64,000 nucleotides of DNA from Pseudomonas graminis (GTDB taxonomy: Bacteria; Pseudomonadota; Gammaproteobacteria; Pseudomonadales; Pseudomonadaceae), in contig NZ_MDEN01000068.1 of assembly GCF_001705435.1 (NCBI RefSeq), positions 310,001-374,000 of the forward strand. Reading direction: 5' to 3'. Numbering within the stretch: position 1 is the first letter of the stretch; the number at the start of each line of letters is the position of its first letter. The notes under the pieces were generated by a model. That model had not been told where the DNA came from and did no database searches. It was given only the letters and a program-made list of their open reading frames with translations. Below are positions 52,677 to 62,371 of the stretch, piece after piece. A program made the translations under genes and the position numbers.

Positions 52677-54683
52677 ATGTCGTTGATTCCTCGCCGCATC
52701 GCTGGACGAATGACCCTGGGGATCCTGACATTGCTGGTGCTGACGGCGGTGGCGATTTACGCGGTCATGACCCTGGGCGGCAAACCCCAACTGGTGGCTG
52801 CCGGCACCGAGTCGGCAGAGCAGTCAGCCAGCGCCATCACCCGTCAGCTGGCGTTACCGTTGAGCCGCATCGAAGGGACGGCGGCGGCCATGGCGCTGCT
52901 GGCCGAGACGCTGCCCCACGACGAAACCCTGTACATGAGCAATTTCCCCGGCCTGATCGACAGCCAGGGGGATTCCGCCATTGCCGGTGGCGGCGTGTGG
53001 CCGGAGCCCAACGCCTTTGCGGCAGGCACCGAGCGTCGCAGTTTTTTCTGGGCCCGCGACCCTGCCAACCGACTGGACTTCTCGGACGAATACAACCAGG
53101 CCAAGACGCCGCCTTATCAGGCTGAGTCCTGGTACACCGGGGCCAAGTCCGCACCGGCAGGGCGTTGCGTCTGGTCCGATGCGTATCAGGACCCGGTCAG
53201 CGGCGTGGCAATGACCACCTGCAGCGTGCCTTACCGGGCCCAGGGCGCGTTCGCCGGTGTCGCGACCATCGACCTGAAGCTTGACGGTCTGGCCGCCTTT
53301 CTCAAAGAGAAAGGCGGCGTCACCGACGGCTACGCCTTCGCGGTGGATCCGTCAGGGAATCTGCTGTATTTCCCTGATGCGAAGGGCACCAAGGGCCTGT
53401 TGACCATTACCGGATTGAGCCAGGAGCAAACCTGGTTCAAGCCGGTGGCTGATCAGCTTGCGAGCAACACTTCGGCCCTCTCGACCCTGAGGATTGAGCA
53501 CGACGGTCGGCTCAACGGCCCGGCCTACGTCACCCTGGCGACCATGGCCGGCACGGGCTGGCGCATTGGGCTTGTGACCCCGGAAGCCCGGGTTGTCGGC
53601 CTGGCCAACCGCCTCACCGGACAGATTCTGTTGTTCCTGTTGCCGCTTTTGGGCGTGCTGCTGGGTCTGGCCTGGCTGGCCGGCAAGCGGCTGCTGGCGC
53701 AACTGGAGGAAACCACTGCTCAGATCTCAAGCCTGGGCCAAGGCGGGCAGACTGACACTCAACTGGCGATTTTGCGCGCCGACGAGATCGGCGCGTTGCG
53801 TGAGTCGGTCAACCGCTATGCCGGTTCCCTGCGCGATATGCTGCACCGCATCGCCGAGGAATCGGTGTCTCTGGAGCGCCAGGCCAACGAGCTGGCGCAG
53901 CTGTCCCAAGGCGTCGCCGAACGGGCCGAATCCCAGCGTCAGGACAATACGCTGCTGGCCACCGCGATCACCGAGATGTCGGCCAGTGCCAATGAAGTCG
54001 CCCAGAACACCACAGACTGCTCCGACACCGCACGCCGTTCCCTGGGCGATGCGCAGAAGAGCCAGGATCAGGTCAACAGCAACAGTCAGTCCATCGAAGT
54101 CCTGGCGACGGACATTGCCGGGGCGGCGGGCGCCATCACCCAGCTGGGCGATGATATCGAGCGCGTGGGCAGTGTGCTGGAGGTGATCAAGTCGATCTCC
54201 CAGCAGACCAACCTGCTGGCCCTGAACGCCGCCATTGAAGCGGCGCGGGCAGGGGAGCAGGGGCGTGGTTTTGCGGTGGTGGCTGATGAGGTGCGCACCC
54301 TCGCCGGGCGAACCCAGGCGTCGGCGAACGAGATTCAGGAGATGATCTCGCAACTGCGTCAGGCCTCCAGTGCGGCGGTCTCGACGATGCAAAACGGTGC
54401 CACGCGCACCCGCGAGTCGGTGCAGCAGGCGGTCAATGTCGCTGCCACACTGGGCACGACCGTCTTCAGCTTCGACGACATCGTTCAGCGCGCCCATCAG
54501 ATCGCCGTGGCTGCCCAGGAGCAAAGCCACGTCACCCACGAAATCAACGAACTGGCCGTGCGCATTCACGCCTCCAGCGAACAGGGCGCGCGGGACGCGG
54601 GCACCCTGCGCGAACTGGGCAAAGGCATGCAGTCGATCTCCGGTCGCCTAGGTGCACTGAGCCGCGGTGGCAGAGAGGGGTAA
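52677..54683 (+). CDS. Methyl-accepting chemotaxis protein, Cache-type sensor
   Basis: The product has 668 residues from the ATG at 52677 (CGGAG upstream); a frame opening at 52623 is less likely. There are two membrane helices (~residues 12-35 and ~310-335), a periplasmic Cache-like domain (AEQSASAITRQLALPLSRIEGTAAAMALLAETL, WYTGAKSAPAGRCVWSDAYQD, FAGVATIDLKLDGLAAFL), and the cytoplasmic signalling hairpin QQTNLLALNAAIEAARAGEQGRGFAVVADEVRTLAGRTQ. The Arg/Trp pair of amino-acid dCache sensors is not obvious, so the ligand is unknown. It stands directly behind the phn operon but has its own upstream gap of 140 bases. Confidence 0.9.
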   Translation: MSLIPRRIAGRMTLGILTLLVLTAVAIYAVMTLGGKPQLVAAGTESAEQSASAITRQLALPLSRIEGTAAAMALLAETLPHDETLYMSNFPGLIDSQGDSAIAGGGVWPEPNAFAAGTERRSFFWARDPANRLDFSDEYNQAKTPPYQAESWYTGAKSAPAGRCVWSDAYQDPVSGVAMTTCSVPYRAQGAFAGVATIDLKLDGLAAFLKEKGGVTDGYAFAVDPSGNLLYFPDAKGTKGLLTITGLSQEQTWFKPVADQLASNTSALSTLRIEHDGRLNGPAYVTLATMAGTGWRIGLVTPEARVVGLANRLTGQILLFLLPLLGVLLGLAWLAGKRLLAQLEETTAQISSLGQGGQTDTQLAILRADEIGALRESVNRYAGSLRDMLHRIAEESVSLERQANELAQLSQGVAERAESQRQDNTLLATAITEMSASANEVAQNTTDCSDTARRSLGDAQKSQDQVNSNSQSIEVLATDIAGAAGAITQLGDDIERVGSVLEVIKSISQQTNLLALNAAIEAARAGEQGRGFAVVADEVRTLAGRTQASANEIQEMISQLRQASSAAVSTMQNGATRTRESVQQAVNVAATLGTTVFSFDDIVQRAHQIAVAAQEQSHVTHEINELAVRIHASSEQGARDAGTLRELGKGMQSISGRLGALSRGGREG

Positions 54684-54912
54684 GGCGCTGTGCGCGCTGT
54701 CCATGCGGGGCGTGAGCACGATCAAATCTTCGGCGTCTGCTACGCCGTCTTCGTGAGCAAGCTCACTCCCACATGGGTTGTGTTGGCAAGAAATTGAGGG
54801 TGGTCAAGCCGGCCTCTTCCCGGCTGAAGCCGGTCCTACTAAAGACACCGCGTGCCTGTAGGACCAGCTGAAGCCGGTCCCACTAAAAAAACCGCGTGCC
54901 GTAGGACCGGCT
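54684..54912. repeat. REP cluster between the chemoreceptor and moaA
   Basis: Contains GAGCAAGCTCACTCCCACA near 54755 and three REP units near 54818, 54868 and 54905. No gene. Confidence 0.8.
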
Positions 54913-55911
54913 TCAGCCGCCGGTCATGTTCATGAAGCGGACCACCTGGACGTCATCGTTGAGCTCGAAGTTGTGCTTCCATGGCTTCAACTGCATGGCG
55001 TTGACGATGGCTTTTTCGAGCTTGTCCGGCTGCCCCGGATTGGCCCGGAGCACGGCTTTCAGGTCGGCGGAATGCTCGTTACCCAGGCACAGCAACAGAC
55101 GTCCTTCCACCGTGACCCGAACCCGATTGCAGGTCGCGCAGAAGTTGTGGCTGTGGGGCGAGATGAAGCCGATGCGGATGTGCGGCGCCTCGGCCACCCG
55201 CCAGTAGCGCGAGGGCCCGGACGTGGACTCGGTGGAATGCACCAGGGTGTAGCGCTCGGCGATGCGTTCGCGCACCTGCTCGCTGGAGTAGAACGACTCG
55301 GCGCGGCTGTGCTCGCTGATGGTCCCGAGGGGCATCTCTTCGATAAACGTGATGTCGACGCCACGATCAATGGCGAAGGCCACCAGATCATTGATCTCGT
55401 GGTCGTTGCGGCCCTGCATCACCACGCAGTTGAGCTTGGTGCGCTCGAAACCGGCCGCGTTGGCGGCGTCGATCCCGGCGATGACCTTGCTCAGGTCACC
55501 GGTGCGGGTCAGTTCCTTGAAGCGCGCCGGGTCAAGGCTGTCGAGGCTGATGTTGAGGCGCTTGAGGCCGGCTTCGAACAGCGGCACGGCGAGTTTGTCG
55601 AGCTGCGAGCCGTTGGTGGTCATGCACAGTTCGCGCAGGCCGGGCAGGGCGGCGATGCTGCGAACCAGCCCGACGATGCCGGAGCGCACCAGTGGTTCAC
55701 CGCCGGTCAGACGAATCTTCTTTGTGCCCAGCGCGACGAAGCGCTCGGCCAGTTGGTGGATTTCTTCGAGGGAGAGAATCTGCTGACGGGGGAGGAACGT
55801 CATGTCCTCGGCCATGCAATACACGCAGCGGAAATCGCAGCGATCCGTCACCGACATGCGGACGTAATCGACCTTGCGTGAATAGCTGTCCATCAGGACT
55901 CGATCTGACAT
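54913..55911 (-). CDS. moaA: GTP 3',8-cyclase (molybdenum cofactor biosynthesis)
   Basis: The product has 332 residues. The N-terminal radical SAM cluster CDFRCVYC (CxxxCxxC), the GGEP motif LTGGEPLVRSGI, the second cluster FCATCNRVRVTVEGRLLLC (CxxC-13-C type) and the conserved C-terminal GG are all present. It converts GTP to the cyclic pyranopterin precursor. It sits next to a formate/nitrite channel gene in the same orientation, 75 bases downstream of it, rather than with other moa genes. It may be a specialised copy, co-expressed for a formate dehydrogenase or nitrate reductase. Confidence 0.93.
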   Translation of the reverse strand: MSDRVLMDSYSRKVDYVRMSVTDRCDFRCVYCMAEDMTFLPRQQILSLEEIHQLAERFVALGTKKIRLTGGEPLVRSGIVGLVRSIAALPGLRELCMTTNGSQLDKLAVPLFEAGLKRLNISLDSLDPARFKELTRTGDLSKVIAGIDAANAAGFERTKLNCVVMQGRNDHEINDLVAFAIDRGVDITFIEEMPLGTISEHSRAESFYSSEQVRERIAERYTLVHSTESTSGPSRYWRVAEAPHIRIGFISPHSHNFCATCNRVRVTVEGRLLLCLGNEHSADLKAVLRANPGQPDKLEKAIVNAMQLKPWKHNFELNDDVQVVRFMNMTGG

Positions 55912-55986
55912 TGATTACTCTCGACAACGTGACGCGTGGCAGAAACAGGGTGCGCGCCTCGGGAAATGAGGCGCGCGGCTGCAGCG

Positions 55987-56814
55987 TTAAATCTGGCTAC
56001 CGGTCTGCTGCTCGATGGACGCAGCAGTGACGCCGGTTGCCGAAGCCTGAATGGCTTTCGAATAGGACACGTAATACGCGAGCCCGACGAAAATTGCACC
56101 CCCCACGGCGTTGCCCAGGAACACCGCAACGAAGTTTTCAACGAATTCGGTCCAGCTCAATGCGTCGGCAAAGATCGCTGCCGGAATCACGAACATGTTG
56201 GCGACCACGTGCTGGAAGCCGATGGCGACGAAGGCCATGATCGGGAACCACATACCGAGGATCTTGCCGGTCACGTCTTTACTCGCATACGACAACCAGA
56301 CCGCCAGACACACCAGCCAGTTGCAACCGATGCCGGAAATAAACGCCTGGGCAAAATCCGCGCTGGCCTTGGCCTTGGCGATGGCCAGGGTTTTGGCCAG
56401 ATACGCGCCTTCGGTCAGCCCCAGCACATGGCCGAAGAAGTACGCGACGAACAGCGCGCCCAGCAGGTTGGCCAAGGTCACCAGCACCCAGTTGCGCGCC
56501 ACCGCCGACAGCGGAATGCGCCCGGCGAACATGGCAGTGGGCAGGCTCATCATGTTGCCGGTCAGCAACTCACCGCCGGCCAGTATCACCAGAATCAGCC
56601 CGATCGGGAACACCGCAGCGCCCATCAGATTGCCCAGTGACGCCCAGGGCGCCGGGATCATCGTGCTGACATGGATGTCCAGCAAAAAGCCCAGGGCGAT
56701 GAACGCGCCGGCGAGAAAGCCCAGCACCAGAATTGCCGCGGTCGGCATATGGGACTTTTTCACGCCGGCTTCAATGGTGATCTCGGCGATCTGCTGCGGT
56801 GTATTGATGGACAT
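55987..56814 (-). CDS. Formate/nitrite transporter family channel (FocA/NirC)
   Basis: The product has 275 residues with six membrane helices. The family motifs GFLAGAFIALGFLL, GNLMGAAVFPIGLILVILAGGELLTGNM, FISGIGCNWLVCLAVWL and GFQHVVANMFVIPAAIF contain the selectivity-filter and gating residues. It forms a pentameric anion channel in the inner membrane. By eye I cannot tell formate from nitrite preference; linkage to moaA suits either formate dehydrogenase or nitrate/nitrite metabolism. Confidence 0.9.
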   Translation of the reverse strand: MSINTPQQIAEITIEAGVKKSHMPTAAILVLGFLAGAFIALGFLLDIHVSTMIPAPWASLGNLMGAAVFPIGLILVILAGGELLTGNMMSLPTAMFAGRIPLSAVARNWVLVTLANLLGALFVAYFFGHVLGLTEGAYLAKTLAIAKAKASADFAQAFISGIGCNWLVCLAVWLSYASKDVTGKILGMWFPIMAFVAIGFQHVVANMFVIPAAIFADALSWTEFVENFVAVFLGNAVGGAIFVGLAYYVSYSKAIQASATGVTAASIEQQTGSQI

Positions 56815-57132
56815 AGGCTTTCAGGCTCACAAGCAATGGACCGCACCGCGGCTGAACCCGCCGGCGGCGCGAAAACGAAAGAGGGGTTCAAGCATCCAGT
56901 CTTGGTGCGCGGGGGTGTCAGCCGACACGGCGCCGATCCCTGTTGGGCGCTGCTGCGACGTTAAACCGCATTGCAGAGAACGCTCAAAAGACCTGATCAA
57001 TTAGTGAGCACGCTACCGATCGCACCCTTGAGCGTCCAATCGCTTGTTCCGATAGGATCATCGACGCTGTCTATCATGGGGCTTTTGATCAGGCAGCCGC
57101 TTCCATAAAGGGAAGCGGACGCGGTCGTGAGG
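56815..57132. other. Intergenic region upstream of the formate/nitrite channel gene
   Basis: About 320 bases. Holds the promoter of the channel-moaA unit on the minus strand. A TTGATCAGG at about 56990-56998 (minus strand) could be an Anr half-site, but the second half is poor. A short hairpin GGCAGCCGCTTCC ... GGAAGCGG near 57090-57118 may be a terminator of neither gene. Confidence 0.4.
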
Positions 57133-58482
57133 TCAGTCTTTGGCGGTCCGGGTGATGCTGCGCTCGTAGCGCTCCAGCAGAGGCTGAATGCTGATGCCAT
57201 GCAGCAGAATGCTCAGCGCCACCACGGACAATGTCAGGCTGATGGTGGTGTGGACTGACTCGGCCGGCAGGCCGTGGGTCAGCGCATAGCAGAGGTAATA
57301 CAGCGTGCCGATGCCGCGAATGCCGAACCAGCCCACCAGGGCTTTTTGCGGGCGGGTCAGCAGTTTGCCACTGATTAACAGCCAGACGCTCAACGGCCGG
57401 ATCACGCAGAACAGCGCCAGCCCCAGGCCGACGGCGCGCCAGTCCCAGTAACTGGCGAGGGCGGCGCCGAGGAGGGTGATCAGAAGCACCTCCATCGCGC
57501 GCTCCACCAGGCTGCCGAAGACCATCATGTCGCCCATCATCACGCCGGCTGCGAGCTGACTGTCTGAGAGCGCATCGCGATCGCCCATGATCGCCGACTC
57601 CGGATCGCTGTGGGTGTGCCCCACCATCGGGATGGCCACGTGTTCCGACGGCACCTCCGACTGGGTGGCGTTGGACTCGGCGTGACGAACGCCAATGCCC
57701 GCCGCGAACACCGCCAGGAATCCGTAGGCGCCGAGGCCTTCGGCGGTGACGTAGGCAATGGCAATCAGCGCCAGGGCGAGGAAGTCGTTGGGCGACAGGG
57801 TGCTGTCGGCGTTCTTGATGCGCAGGTAGATCATCAGATGACCGACGCCTCGGCCCAGGCCGTAACCCAGCATCAGCCCGACGGGTACGCCCCAGACGAT
57901 GTTTTTCAGCAGCCAGCCCTGGGTCCAGTCGAAATCCGAAAAACCGTGGGTGATGAACATCAGGGCGAAAATCACGAAGGGGAACGCAGTGCCGTCGTTA
58001 AGACCGGCCTCACCGGACAGGCCGAAGCGCACCCGATCCAGGTCCTGGGCGCTGTTGACCTGCACCAGACCGGCCAGCACCGGGTCGGTGGGCGAAAGCA
58101 TGGCACCGAGCAGCAAGGAGATGGGCCATGACAGGCCGAACAGGTAATGGGCGACCAGGCTGACGCCGGCAATGGTCGCCAGCATCACTGGCCCTGCCAG
58201 CAGGTACGCCGAATACCAGCCGCTGCGGTGCAGGGGCAGGCGCAGCTTGATACCGGTATTGAACAGCGAGAACAACACGGCGATTTCAGTCAGCCGTTCC
58301 AGCCAGTGGCGCGCATCGCGAATGTCGAGCTGCGCGATGTCCAGGCCCCAGGGCCCGATCGCGGCGCCAAACGCCAGGCACACCGCCGACGTCGTGACCG
58401 GCAGCCAGCGCAGATAGGAAGAAGTCAGTGCCAGCAGCATCAGCAGGACACCGAAGACGGTCATGCAAAGAATGAAACTCAT
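57133..58482 (-). CDS. Sodium/proton antiporter, CPA1 family (NhaP-type)
   Basis: The product has 449 residues with about twelve hydrophobic segments. LLGAMLSPTDPVLA (the TDP ion-site motif), FGLSGEAGLNDGTAFPFV (the ND motif with catalytic Asp) and GWFGIRGIGTLYYL are CPA1 hallmarks. A charged cytoplasmic loop (HAESNATQSEVPSEHVAIPMVGHTHSDPES) lies around residue 270. It exchanges sodium or potassium for protons at the inner membrane. Single gene. Confidence 0.9.
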   Translation of the reverse strand: MSFILCMTVFGVLLMLLALTSSYLRWLPVTTSAVCLAFGAAIGPWGLDIAQLDIRDARHWLERLTEIAVLFSLFNTGIKLRLPLHRSGWYSAYLLAGPVMLATIAGVSLVAHYLFGLSWPISLLLGAMLSPTDPVLAGLVQVNSAQDLDRVRFGLSGEAGLNDGTAFPFVIFALMFITHGFSDFDWTQGWLLKNIVWGVPVGLMLGYGLGRGVGHLMIYLRIKNADSTLSPNDFLALALIAIAYVTAEGLGAYGFLAVFAAGIGVRHAESNATQSEVPSEHVAIPMVGHTHSDPESAIMGDRDALSDSQLAAGVMMGDMMVFGSLVERAMEVLLITLLGAALASYWDWRAVGLGLALFCVIRPLSVWLLISGKLLTRPQKALVGWFGIRGIGTLYYLCYALTHGLPAESVHTTISLTLSVVALSILLHGISIQPLLERYERSITRTAKD

Positions 58483-58640
58483 GCGGAAACATCATCAGTC
58501 AATGGGCGGGAATGAGTGTGTGACTGTAGGAGGGGGGGATAGTTGAAACTAATGTGGAATGGATCCCGCGACCGGTGAGGCGCGACAGCGCGCGTTTGCC
58601 GACTAGACTGTGCGCGACCCCCTCACCTGGATTGAGCCCC

Positions 58641-58856
58641 ATGGCATTTGACTGGCACAGCGAAACGCTTTCCCGAGACACCCCGGTCACTCACGATTAC
58701 CGAAACACCCAGAACGTGCGTCGTTTCATGACCGCGCAGTGCGGGCCGGCCTTCAAGTTCGACCGTGACTTCATGGCCTGGATACGCAACGACAGCGCCA
58801 AGACCCTGGGCGATGTGGTCGATGAGTGGCAACGACGCCACGGCGATAACGCCTGA
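58641..58856 (+). CDS. Small DUF6434 protein
   Basis: The product has 71 residues. The pattern WHSETLSRDTPVTHDYRNTQNVRRFM, FKFDRDFMAWIR, LGDVVDEWQRR matches the DUF6434 domain, which is often found alone or behind a SAP domain. No function is known to me. The stop TGA overlaps an ATG of the next frame, so it may be co-transcribed with the GST gene. Confidence 0.75.
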   Translation: MAFDWHSETLSRDTPVTHDYRNTQNVRRFMTAQCGPAFKFDRDFMAWIRNDSAKTLGDVVDEWQRRHGDNA

Positions 58857-58873
58857 TGAAAACCGGAGGCAGC

Positions 58874-59500
58874 ATGTTCACATTATTCGGGGCGGACAGA
58901 TCCGGCTCGGCCGCCATCGAGATGGCGCTCACGCTGTGCGGCGCTGATTACCGCCTGGTGGGCGCCAGTTCGCAGGCGGCCGGCGCTGGGCGCGATGAGC
59001 TCAAACGCCTGAACCCGTTGATGCAGGTGCCGACGCTGGTCATCCCCGGCGGCGACGTGCTGACGGAGAGCGCAGCCATCCTCACCCACCTGGGCCTGGC
59101 CTTTCCGCTGTCCGGCCTCTTGTCTCACGACGTCCACGAACGTGCCCAGCAACTCCGGGCCCTGGCGTACCTCACCACCAACTGCTACGCGTCCATTGGA
59201 CTGATCGACTACCCGGAACGGTGGCTGCCGGACGGCGAGCCTGACCATTTAGACCGCTTGGTCGCGGGGGCGACGCGCAAGCTGCACAGTCAGTGGGAGG
59301 TGTTCAGCGATGTGTTTGACAACCCGGTTGCCTGGCACCCACATGCGCCCGGGGCCGTTGAGGTCCTCGCTTGCGTGGTCAGCCACTGGAGTGGGGCGCG
59401 GGAGCATCTGGGAAGGTCGCGCCCCGAGTTTTACGCCGCCCTCGGGGTCATTGATCGACATCCCGTCATCCACGCGGTGCTGCAGCGCCACGGTTGGTGA
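58874..59500 (+). CDS. Glutathione S-transferase family protein
   Basis: The product has 208 residues from the ATG at 58874, chosen because GGAGG precedes it by five bases; an ATG at 58856 that overlaps the DUF6434 stop would add six residues. The N-terminal thioredoxin-like part (MFTLFGADRSGSAAIEMALTLCGADYRLV, NPLMQVPTLVIPGGDVLTESAAILTHL) has the conserved cis-Pro and ES glutathione-binding motif. The helical C-terminal part begins near residue 85. Substrate unknown. Confidence 0.85.
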   Translation: MFTLFGADRSGSAAIEMALTLCGADYRLVGASSQAAGAGRDELKRLNPLMQVPTLVIPGGDVLTESAAILTHLGLAFPLSGLLSHDVHERAQQLRALAYLTTNCYASIGLIDYPERWLPDGEPDHLDRLVAGATRKLHSQWEVFSDVFDNPVAWHPHAPGAVEVLACVVSHWSGAREHLGRSRPEFYAALGVIDRHPVIHAVLQRHGW

Positions 59501-59512
59501 ACGCGAGGTCAG

Positions 59513-60322
59513 TCACGGCGACAACTGACTGCGCAGCTTCGCCGGGCTGATGCCCATGCGCTGGCGAAAGGCCGTCGCCATATGCGCCTGGGAGCTGAAG
59601 CCACAGCCGTGGGCGATCTCGGCCAGTCTCGCCGTTGAGTCACGCATCAGGGCTCTGGCCTTGGCCAGGCGTCGGTCGATCAGATAACTGTGGGGGCTTT
59701 TGCCGGTGGTGTGCTTGAAGGCCCGCATGAAATAGCCCTCGGACAACCCCAGCACCTGCGCCATCGCCTGCACCCCCAGCGGGCCGTCGAGACCGGCGTC
59801 GATGAACTCATCGAGTCTGCGCATCCGGCTGGCGTTTATCAACCCTTGCAGCGGCGCGTCGACAGCGCTTTTGTCGTCGATCCGGTCGGCCAGGGCCAGC
59901 GCCCAGCCCTCCCAATCGTCTGCCGCCGACGTCTGCAACAGCGCTGCGCGCATCTTCATGGCGAGGGCGATCGCCTGGGGGTCAATGCGGTTATTGAAGG
60001 CGTGGTCGCCCGCCAGCGCCAGCCCGTCCGTGCGCACCAGCCGCAGGTATTCACCGCCCGTGGGCGACGCCGAGAACACGTCGCAACCGGCAGGCACGAA
60101 CGCCAATCCATTGGGCACCGCGTCGAAGGGCTGCACCCGGTCGCTGCCGATGGCGTGCAGGCCGCGCTGACTTTCGAAGGCAAAGCCGACCGCCGCCTGG
60201 GTCGCCACATAACGCGTGGCATAAGCGGCGGCAGGGAGCAATTCGATCATCCACGGGCCTGCCTCGACACGGCGAACCGGTTCAGACGGGAGCGGGTCAG
60301 GGGGGAGTTTTGTCGGGTTCAT
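59513..60322 (-). CDS. AraC-family transcriptional regulator
   Basis: The product has 269 residues from the ATG at 60322; a further in-frame start at 60352 is less likely. The C-terminal ~90 residues carry the two helix-turn-helix units (LGVQAMAQVLGLSEGYFMRAFKHTTGKSPHSYLIDRRLAKARALM, then AEIAHGCGFSSQAHMATAFRQRMGISPAKLR). The N-terminal part resembles a cupin-like ligand domain. It is divergent from the dehydratase gene at 60446 and could regulate it or the GST/DUF6434 pair. Confidence 0.88.
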   Translation of the reverse strand: MNPTKLPPDPLPSEPVRRVEAGPWMIELLPAAAYATRYVATQAAVGFAFESQRGLHAIGSDRVQPFDAVPNGLAFVPAGCDVFSASPTGGEYLRLVRTDGLALAGDHAFNNRIDPQAIALAMKMRAALLQTSAADDWEGWALALADRIDDKSAVDAPLQGLINASRMRRLDEFIDAGLDGPLGVQAMAQVLGLSEGYFMRAFKHTTGKSPHSYLIDRRLAKARALMRDSTARLAEIAHGCGFSSQAHMATAFRQRMGISPAKLRSQLSP

Positions 60323-60445
60323 GGCCTTGATAGTAATCAAGTAATTCGGCAAAAGTCAGGTCAGTTTTCTGAAAGCCGGCGCGGCGCGGGTCTGCCTAGA
60401 CTGGGCCACCTTTTGGAGGACACGATTTTGAGGAGTAGTCGCCCC

Positions 60446-61402
60446 ATGCACGGACTGACCCGCAATGATATCGAACAGGCCGCTCGCCAGGTGTACGAGG
60501 TCATGCCGCCGACCGCTCAATATGCCTGGCCGTTACTGGCTGAGCGGCTGAACAGCACGGTGTGGGTCAAACACGAAAACCACACGCCCACTGGCGCCTT
60601 CAAAGTGCGCGGCGGGATTACCTTCATGCACTGGCTCAAGCGTACCTACCCGAGCGTCAGGGGCATCGTCACGGCGACGCGCGGCAACCACGGTCAGAGC
60701 CTGGCGCTGGCCGCCACTGCGCTGGGTTTGAGTGCGTTGATCGTGGTGCCGGAAGGCAACTCCCCTGAAAAGAACAACGCCATGCGCGCGCTCGGCGCCA
60801 ACGTGATCGAATGCGGCCGGGATTTCGACGAAGCGCGGGAGGAAGCCGCGCGGCTGGCGGACGTGCATGGGCACTATTTGGTCCCGCCTTTCCACATCGA
60901 GCTGCTCAAGGGCGTGGCCACGTATGCGCTGGAATTGTTCCTGGGAGCGCCGGATCTGCACACGGTTTACGTGCCTGTCGGGTGTGGGTCAGGAATTTGC
61001 GGAGTGATTGCCGCCCGCGACGCATTGGGCCTGAAAACCCGGGTGGTCGGCGTGGTGTCCACCGAGGCGGCGGCCGCCAAGTGGTCGTTCGAGGAAGGCA
61101 CCATATTGCAAACCCCGTCGGCGAACACCTTTGCCGACGGCCTCGCCGTGCGCCGACCCGTTCCGGCGGCATTCGCCATTTACAGCGTAGGGGCGGAGCG
61201 CATTGTCGCCGTCAGCGAAGACGAGATTGCCGAGGCCATGCGCGTGTACTACACCGACACCCACAACCTCGCCGAAGGCGCAGGGGCCGCTGCACTGGCG
61301 GCGCTCATTCAGGAACGCCGGTCCATGGCAGGGAAAACGGTCGGGGTGATTCTGTCCGGCGGGAATGTGGACCGGTCGGTGTATGCGCGGGTAATTGCCT
61401 GA
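60446..61402 (+). CDS. PLP-dependent threonine dehydratase-like enzyme
   Basis: The product has 318 residues with GAGGAG upstream of the ATG. HENHTPTGAFKVRGG provides the PLP-binding Lys; TATRGNHGQSLALAA is the substrate loop, VGCGSGICG the phosphate-binding Gly-rich loop and LSGGNVD the C-terminal motif. These are fold type II serine/threonine dehydratase features. The enzyme lacks the regulatory ACT domain of IlvA and is close in length to catabolic dehydratases. It likely deaminates L-threonine or a related hydroxy-amino acid. Divergent from an AraC regulator. Confidence 0.87.
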   Translation: MHGLTRNDIEQAARQVYEVMPPTAQYAWPLLAERLNSTVWVKHENHTPTGAFKVRGGITFMHWLKRTYPSVRGIVTATRGNHGQSLALAATALGLSALIVVPEGNSPEKNNAMRALGANVIECGRDFDEAREEAARLADVHGHYLVPPFHIELLKGVATYALELFLGAPDLHTVYVPVGCGSGICGVIAARDALGLKTRVVGVVSTEAAAAKWSFEEGTILQTPSANTFADGLAVRRPVPAAFAIYSVGAERIVAVSEDEIAEAMRVYYTDTHNLAEGAGAAALAALIQERRSMAGKTVGVILSGGNVDRSVYARVIA

Positions 61403-61436
61403 AGCGGTAAGCGGCAAGCGATTCAGCAGGCGCCGG

Positions 61437-62219
61437 TCAGCGGGGGATCGCGTGGAAGATGTAATCGTCGCTGGGTGAGTCGGCCATGGGCACGGACTGA
61501 GCGTTGAGATACGCCCTCAACGGCGGGTCTTCTGCCTTGATCTGCCAGGGTTGATCCGTGGGGTTGGCATCGACCTCAGCGCTTTCGCAGGCGGCGAGCA
61601 GCGTTTCGACCGAGGGCTGGTGAATCACCAGACCGTTGCCTTTCCAGCCGGCGACGGTCAGGCCGAGGCTTTCGCACACCGCCACTTTACGCCGGGCATC
61701 ATCGCGGTCGGTCTGGCGCGATTGCTGGACCAGCATCGCCAGCCCCTGATCCGATGCCAAGAGGCTGCCCTGCTGCCAGCTTTCCGGCGGGCAGTCCTTG
61801 GCTTGAGGTTTCAGCTCAATGAAAGGACTGATCTCCATCGGGTAGATCCGGCACACCATCGGGCGCTCCAGGTACACCGAGCAGAGACCGTCTTTTTGCA
61901 GGTTCGGGCATTCAGGGATCGCATTGGCGGCCAGAATCACCGTCACCCGCAGCGTGCCCGAACCGCCAATGACCGGCGCAGACCGCCCGGCGTTGTAGGC
62001 ATACTCGGGCGAGTCGACGGGCCAGAGAGAATCGTCGAACGCCTCCAGCAACACCCCTACGGGGTGGCCGCGTTTGAGCCAGGTCACGGCTTCGGCCAGG
62101 GTCAAAGGGACGAAGCGGCCACGGCAGCACGCGCCACACCCGACGCATTCGAATCGTTGGTCGGTGTCGACGCCTGGTGCGCCGGCTATTGAAACCTTTT
62201 CTGATTCTTGGCTATCCAT
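61437..62219 (-). CDS. YkgJ-family cysteine cluster protein
   Basis: The product has 260 residues. FECVGCGACCRG, then PECPNLQKDGLCSVYLERPMVCRIYPM form the Cx2Cx2CC ... C ... C ... C pattern of the UPF0153/YkgJ zinc- or iron-chelating family. The remaining C-terminal half is specific to this longer variant. Function not known; a metal-binding role is inferred from the cysteines. Confidence 0.85.
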   Translation of the reverse strand: MDSQESEKVSIAGAPGVDTDQRFECVGCGACCRGRFVPLTLAEAVTWLKRGHPVGVLLEAFDDSLWPVDSPEYAYNAGRSAPVIGGSGTLRVTVILAANAIPECPNLQKDGLCSVYLERPMVCRIYPMEISPFIELKPQAKDCPPESWQQGSLLASDQGLAMLVQQSRQTDRDDARRKVAVCESLGLTVAGWKGNGLVIHQPSVETLLAACESAEVDANPTDQPWQIKAEDPPLRAYLNAQSVPMADSPSDDYIFHAIPR

Positions 62220-62371
62220 GTCACCTGGGTCGCGTATTCGTTAAGCGGGAATGATTCGGACGAGGGCGCGATCGCGTGAGTCCTGGGGTTATGTGCCCTC
62301 TATCAGTGGGACCACCGCCGGCAACAACAGTGCGATCTTTAATCGATCTGGCCGGTCACCTTTACCCGTGC

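Noticed and set aside
56985..57005. Anr/FNR box for the formate/nitrite channel operon
   Set aside because: Only one half (TTGAT) is good; the second half does not match ATCAA at the right distance. Not called as a feature.
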